Made by a program: the position numbers and the translations under genes. The notes below the pieces were generated by a model, which was given only the letters and a program-made list of their open reading frames with translations, had not been told where the DNA came from and did no database searches. A stretch of 64,000 nt of DNA from Marinobacter subterrani (GTDB lineage Bacteria; Pseudomonadota; Gammaproteobacteria; Pseudomonadales; Oleiphilaceae), in assembly GCF_001045555.1 (NCBI RefSeq), contig NZ_LFBU01000001.1:1736001-1800000 (forward strand). Direction: 5' to 3'. Position 1 is the stretch's first letter. Every line of letters starts with the position of its first letter. Shown piece by piece: positions 61,382 to 64,000 of this stretch.

Positions 61382-62971
61382 TCAGTTCTCCACCTGCGTA
61401 ACCTTGCCTGTCACAGAGGCCGACGGTTTGATGAAAACCGCCTGGTCCTGATTCAGCAGGGCGTCGAAAATCTGCGTCTGGAAGTGCCCGAGCACACCCT
61501 CAAAATGAATGCCCGCGTCAGATCTTGGGAACCGCATACCCACGTTGTAGAGGGCAATATACTCAGGGTTATCCGATGAAATGGGCCCGCTGGCATTGGA
61601 AGCCAGCTCGCCGCCGACCACCGCCATCGAGACCTCGTAATCGTAGAAATCCTCCTTGAAGTTACGATCGGTGGCCGACAGGTCTTTCAACTGACCGTAT
61701 ATACCCCAGGTGCCATTGAGCACCGCTACGTTGTGGTACAGATCCACGTTGGTACTGTTGCGCACCCGGATACCATTGCGGAGGTTATTCATCAGCCGGT
61801 TGCCCCAGAGCAGGTTGTCCGGAGACTCATACAGCCCAATACCGTCGCCATGATTGTCAAAGGAGACGTTATTGGCCACCACGTTGTTACGGCTTTGACG
61901 ATCCAGCACGATGCCGGACAAGCCGTTGTTATAGCTCCGATTTCCAATAATCCAGCTATTATTGACCTGGCGGGAGATAATGATGCCGTGCTTTTCCCGG
62001 GTGCCGTACACCTCATTGCCGGCGATAATCAGGCCCTCGGAATAATCGTGGGGGTCGATGCCGTACACGATGTTGTCCCGGTAGACGTTATTGACGACGG
62101 CCACGTCTTTGGCTTCATAGCAGTAAAAGCCGTAGTAAAGGTCCTCGAAGGTAGACTCCACCACCCAGGCATGGGGCGCACTGCGTTGCAGGCGGGCGTT
62201 GTCAAAGTCCGAATACTGGGCAATGGCAAAACCATAGGACTTACTCTGGTGGTATCCCAGGCTGGCCATGGTGGTTCCCAGAATGAAGGTCTCACTGCCG
62301 CCCCAGCCAACGAAAAACGGGCGGAAATCCGTTTTTTTCCGGAAGGTGGCCGGGCCGTTGGCTTGTTCCCGCCAGCCCAGGATTTTGCTGTCGATGACAA
62401 ACAACCAGCCATCATTTGCGAAGAACGCCCCCCGCTCCTCGGACAGCCGCAGCGTCTGGTCACGAATCACCAGCGTCGCGCCATGGCGGACCACAAGCGG
62501 CAGCCGGACAATGTAAGTGCCGTCGCCCACCCGCTCCATATAGCGGGCGTCATCGACCTGCCGGTAAACGTCTTCCAGCGTTACCTTGCCGCTGTTCACC
62601 AGGATTGCCTGGGGGTGGGAGAACTGGCGGATTACCCATTCCCGGGCCCGGCCCTCGTCGACAAAGTCGCCCAGTGCACTGACATCACCGATACGTTCCA
62701 CCGTGACGCTGGGTTCCTGATCGGGGCGCCCGGCCAGCCGGGACTCTATCGCCTCACGGGTAAAGCGGGACAGGTCCGGAAGCACGGGATCAGGCCGGTA
62801 CAGGGCCTCGCCGGACTTGATCTGCAAGCCATAGTCTTCAAGCGCTGGCGCCTTTGCCGGAGGCGGGGTGACGGTTTCGCCGGCAATCCCGGCGGCTGCG
62901 CTCGCCGGCCCCGGTACCAACAGGACCGTGATCAACAGAGACAGAACCCTCAATGTTTTCGGGGTTTTCAT
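61382..62971 (-). CDS. algG: Mannuronan C5-epimerase AlgG
   Basis: 529 residues (543 in Pseudomonas). Signal peptide about 1-26. The C-terminal right-handed beta-helix (about 220-500) has many Asn-rich turns such as NNVYRDNIVYGIDPHDYSEG, with the catalytic DPHD motif at 306-309, and the repeats VVANNVSFDNHGDGIGLYES. It turns mannuronate into guluronate residues at polymer level in the periplasm and forms part of the secretion complex. It lies 9 bp after algE and is followed by algI, whereas in Pseudomonas it is followed by algX. Confidence 0.95.
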   Translation of the reverse strand: MKTPKTLRVLSLLITVLLVPGPASAAAGIAGETVTPPPAKAPALEDYGLQIKSGEALYRPDPVLPDLSRFTREAIESRLAGRPDQEPSVTVERIGDVSALGDFVDEGRAREWVIRQFSHPQAILVNSGKVTLEDVYRQVDDARYMERVGDGTYIVRLPLVVRHGATLVIRDQTLRLSEERGAFFANDGWLFVIDSKILGWREQANGPATFRKKTDFRPFFVGWGGSETFILGTTMASLGYHQSKSYGFAIAQYSDFDNARLQRSAPHAWVVESTFEDLYYGFYCYEAKDVAVVNNVYRDNIVYGIDPHDYSEGLIIAGNEVYGTREKHGIIISRQVNNSWIIGNRSYNNGLSGIVLDRQSRNNVVANNVSFDNHGDGIGLYESPDNLLWGNRLMNNLRNGIRVRNSTNVDLYHNVAVLNGTWGIYGQLKDLSATDRNFKEDFYDYEVSMAVVGGELASNASGPISSDNPEYIALYNVGMRFPRSDAGIHFEGVLGHFQTQIFDALLNQDQAVFIKPSASVTGKVTQVEN

Positions 62972-62980
62972 GCGTTCTCC

Positions 62981-64000
62981 TCAAAACCGTTTGGACACAT
63001 CCAGAACCACCCGATGCCTGAGGTCATCGGCCTGCTCGCCATAGGCATCGCCCGGCATGAACACGCCACCGCTCAGACGGACATCAAAAGGTGCCCACGA
63101 GGTGGCGTCATCGCCGTAGTAACCCAGCACCAGATCCACCGATTGGCCAAGGTCGTCGCTGGTGCCGGTAAAGCCGGGCTCGATGAGATCCGAGCGGAGG
63201 GTGCCGGCCTGGTCGGCCAGCCAGTAACGGTGGTAGATCAGGTTGGCATCCCAGGTATCCCGGTCAGATAGCGCGGTGTAGATCGTGGCCACCTTGAGAT
63301 TGCTCCATTCCGGCTGGATTGCCTCACCAAAGCGCTGGACCTGCGAGCGGGTGCCGGTGAAGCGCGAGCGGTTGCTCGCCAGGCTGGTCTGCCGGAACGC
63401 GTCCGTATCGCCCCGTTCACTGCCACCGGAGGCATAGGCACCGTGGGCACCGATAACCCAGCGGGGCGTATCCATCAGTTGGGCCCGCACACCCAGATCC
63501 GCCGCCCACCCGGCAACATCCCGTTCCCGGGCCCGGTAGCCACTGGGGGCAGCGCTGTCCTGGCCAACCACGGAATCGGTGCCTCGCACCGCCCCAACCT
63601 GGGCGAAATACTGAAAAGCATCATGGGAGTGCCAGTCGAAGTAGGCCTGATCGGCCTGAACCGCCGCCCAGGTGAGTGATTCGGTATACATCTCGTCAGA
63701 CGACTGGCCACGCTCTGCGGCTTCTTGGGCCTGGTCGCCGGAACCCTGGCCATGGGTCACCAGAAATCCCAGGTAATGATTCTTGCGCCACTGCCAGCGG
63801 GTTTTCGCGAAGAAGCGGGTAATTTCCTGTTCCTCATCCTGGAGTTCATTGCTGTCCGTGCGCATTTCGGCGAACTTCCGGGCCACACCGACGGTGCTGT
63901 CCAGTAGAGAGGTATCGAAGATCCAGCGGACCAGCGTGATGTCGTCGTCCCACCACAGGCCGGTGTTTTCTTTCAAGCGTTCACGCCCGAAACGAATAGA
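62981..64000 (-). CDS. algE: Alginate export porin AlgE, C-terminal part (cut by window edge)
   Basis: At least 339 codons are present and the frame stays open to the right edge, where RFGRERLKENTGLWWDDDIT is read, so the start lies outside the window. The pattern of alternating beta strands with many Trp/Tyr and the final Arg-Phe at the C terminus is that of an outer-membrane beta-barrel, and GRERL...WWDDDITLVRW is typical of AlgE. It exports the polymer through the outer membrane. Full length in Pseudomonas is about 490 residues, so roughly 150 are missing here. Confidence 0.93.
   Translation of the reverse strand, partial: SIRFGRERLKENTGLWWDDDITLVRWIFDTSLLDSTVGVARKFAEMRTDSNELQDEEQEITRFFAKTRWQWRKNHYLGFLVTHGQGSGDQAQEAAERGQSSDEMYTESLTWAAVQADQAYFDWHSHDAFQYFAQVGAVRGTDSVVGQDSAAPSGYRARERDVAGWAADLGVRAQLMDTPRWVIGAHGAYASGGSERGDTDAFRQTSLASNRSRFTGTRSQVQRFGEAIQPEWSNLKVATIYTALSDRDTWDANLIYHRYWLADQAGTLRSDLIEPGFTGTSDDLGQSVDLVLGYYGDDATSWAPFDVRLSGGVFMPGDAYGEQADDLRHRVVLDVSKRF

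Noticed and set aside
61733..63271. 512-codon frame opposite algG and algE
   Set aside because: Antisense shadow; the minus strand encodes clear AlgG and AlgE sequence with catalytic motifs.

Overview
The window looks like chromosomal DNA of a GC-rich marine gammaproteobacterium close to Marinobacter or Pseudomonas. This is an inference from gene content and order: recA-pncC-mutS-fdxA neighbourhood, an alginate cluster, a Lon-like protease with FixJ-type regulators, AraC regulators with an arabinose-binding-like N domain, and a CTG-N10-CAG LexA box. I see no insertion sequence, prophage, integrase, CRISPR array or rRNA. One tRNA gene (Asp) is present. The first gene (fadH-like) and the last gene (algE) are cut by the window edges.

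Layout. 1-5.5 kb: start of a dienoyl-CoA reductase gene, two AraC regulators, tRNA-Asp followed by a possible 28-residue acidic peptide gene, and a MaoC-like hydratase. 3.9-8.6 kb: a minus-strand run of Lon-like protease, FixJ-type response regulator and histidine kinase. 8.9-15.2 kb: PilZ protein, flavodoxin-like protein, a small unknown, then recA (with LexA box), pncC, mutS and fdxA. 15.2-24.2 kb: LysE exporter, an unknown 344-residue protein, DegV, a metal-dependent hydrolase family protein, an acyl-CoA synthetase divergent from a kinase/regulator pair whose kinase lacks its phosphoacceptor domain, and a MocR regulator. 24.4-26.9 kb: PhzF-like protein, BaiN/HI0933-like flavoprotein, GFA protein. 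26.9-33.6 kb: a malonate catabolic operon in the order matP-Q-M-A-B with a divergent GntR regulator. 33.6-44.9 kb: universal stress protein with a SulP permease, a DUF4010 membrane protein, AlkB, an HD-GYP sensor, a DjlA-like co-chaperone, a small methyltransferase-like membrane protein and a GGDEF-EAL protein. 45-51.5 kb: RND efflux pair divergent from ilvGM, which has a readable leader peptide and attenuator. 51.5-51.9 kb: a cluster of hairpin repeats. 51.9-64 kb: cyanase, then algC, algA, algL, algX, algF, algJ, algI, algG and the 3' part of algE, all on the minus strand.

How the genes work together. The alginate genes cover precursor synthesis (AlgC, AlgA), periplasmic modification (AlgG epimerase; AlgI, AlgJ, AlgF, AlgX acetylation), lyase (AlgL) and export (AlgE); polymerase genes would lie past the right edge. 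The mat genes import malonate, make malonyl-CoA and decarboxylate it to acetyl-CoA. PilZ, HD-GYP and GGDEF-EAL proteins point to cyclic di-GMP signalling, which in Pseudomonas also controls alginate polymerisation. The most unusual items are the kinase without a DHp domain (21023-22123), the ilvGM attenuator, a perfect 12-bp hairpin over the start of the flavoprotein gene at 25278, the composite hairpin cluster at 51499-51833, the long insertion in the HD-GYP domain, and the rearranged alginate gene order with algC attached.
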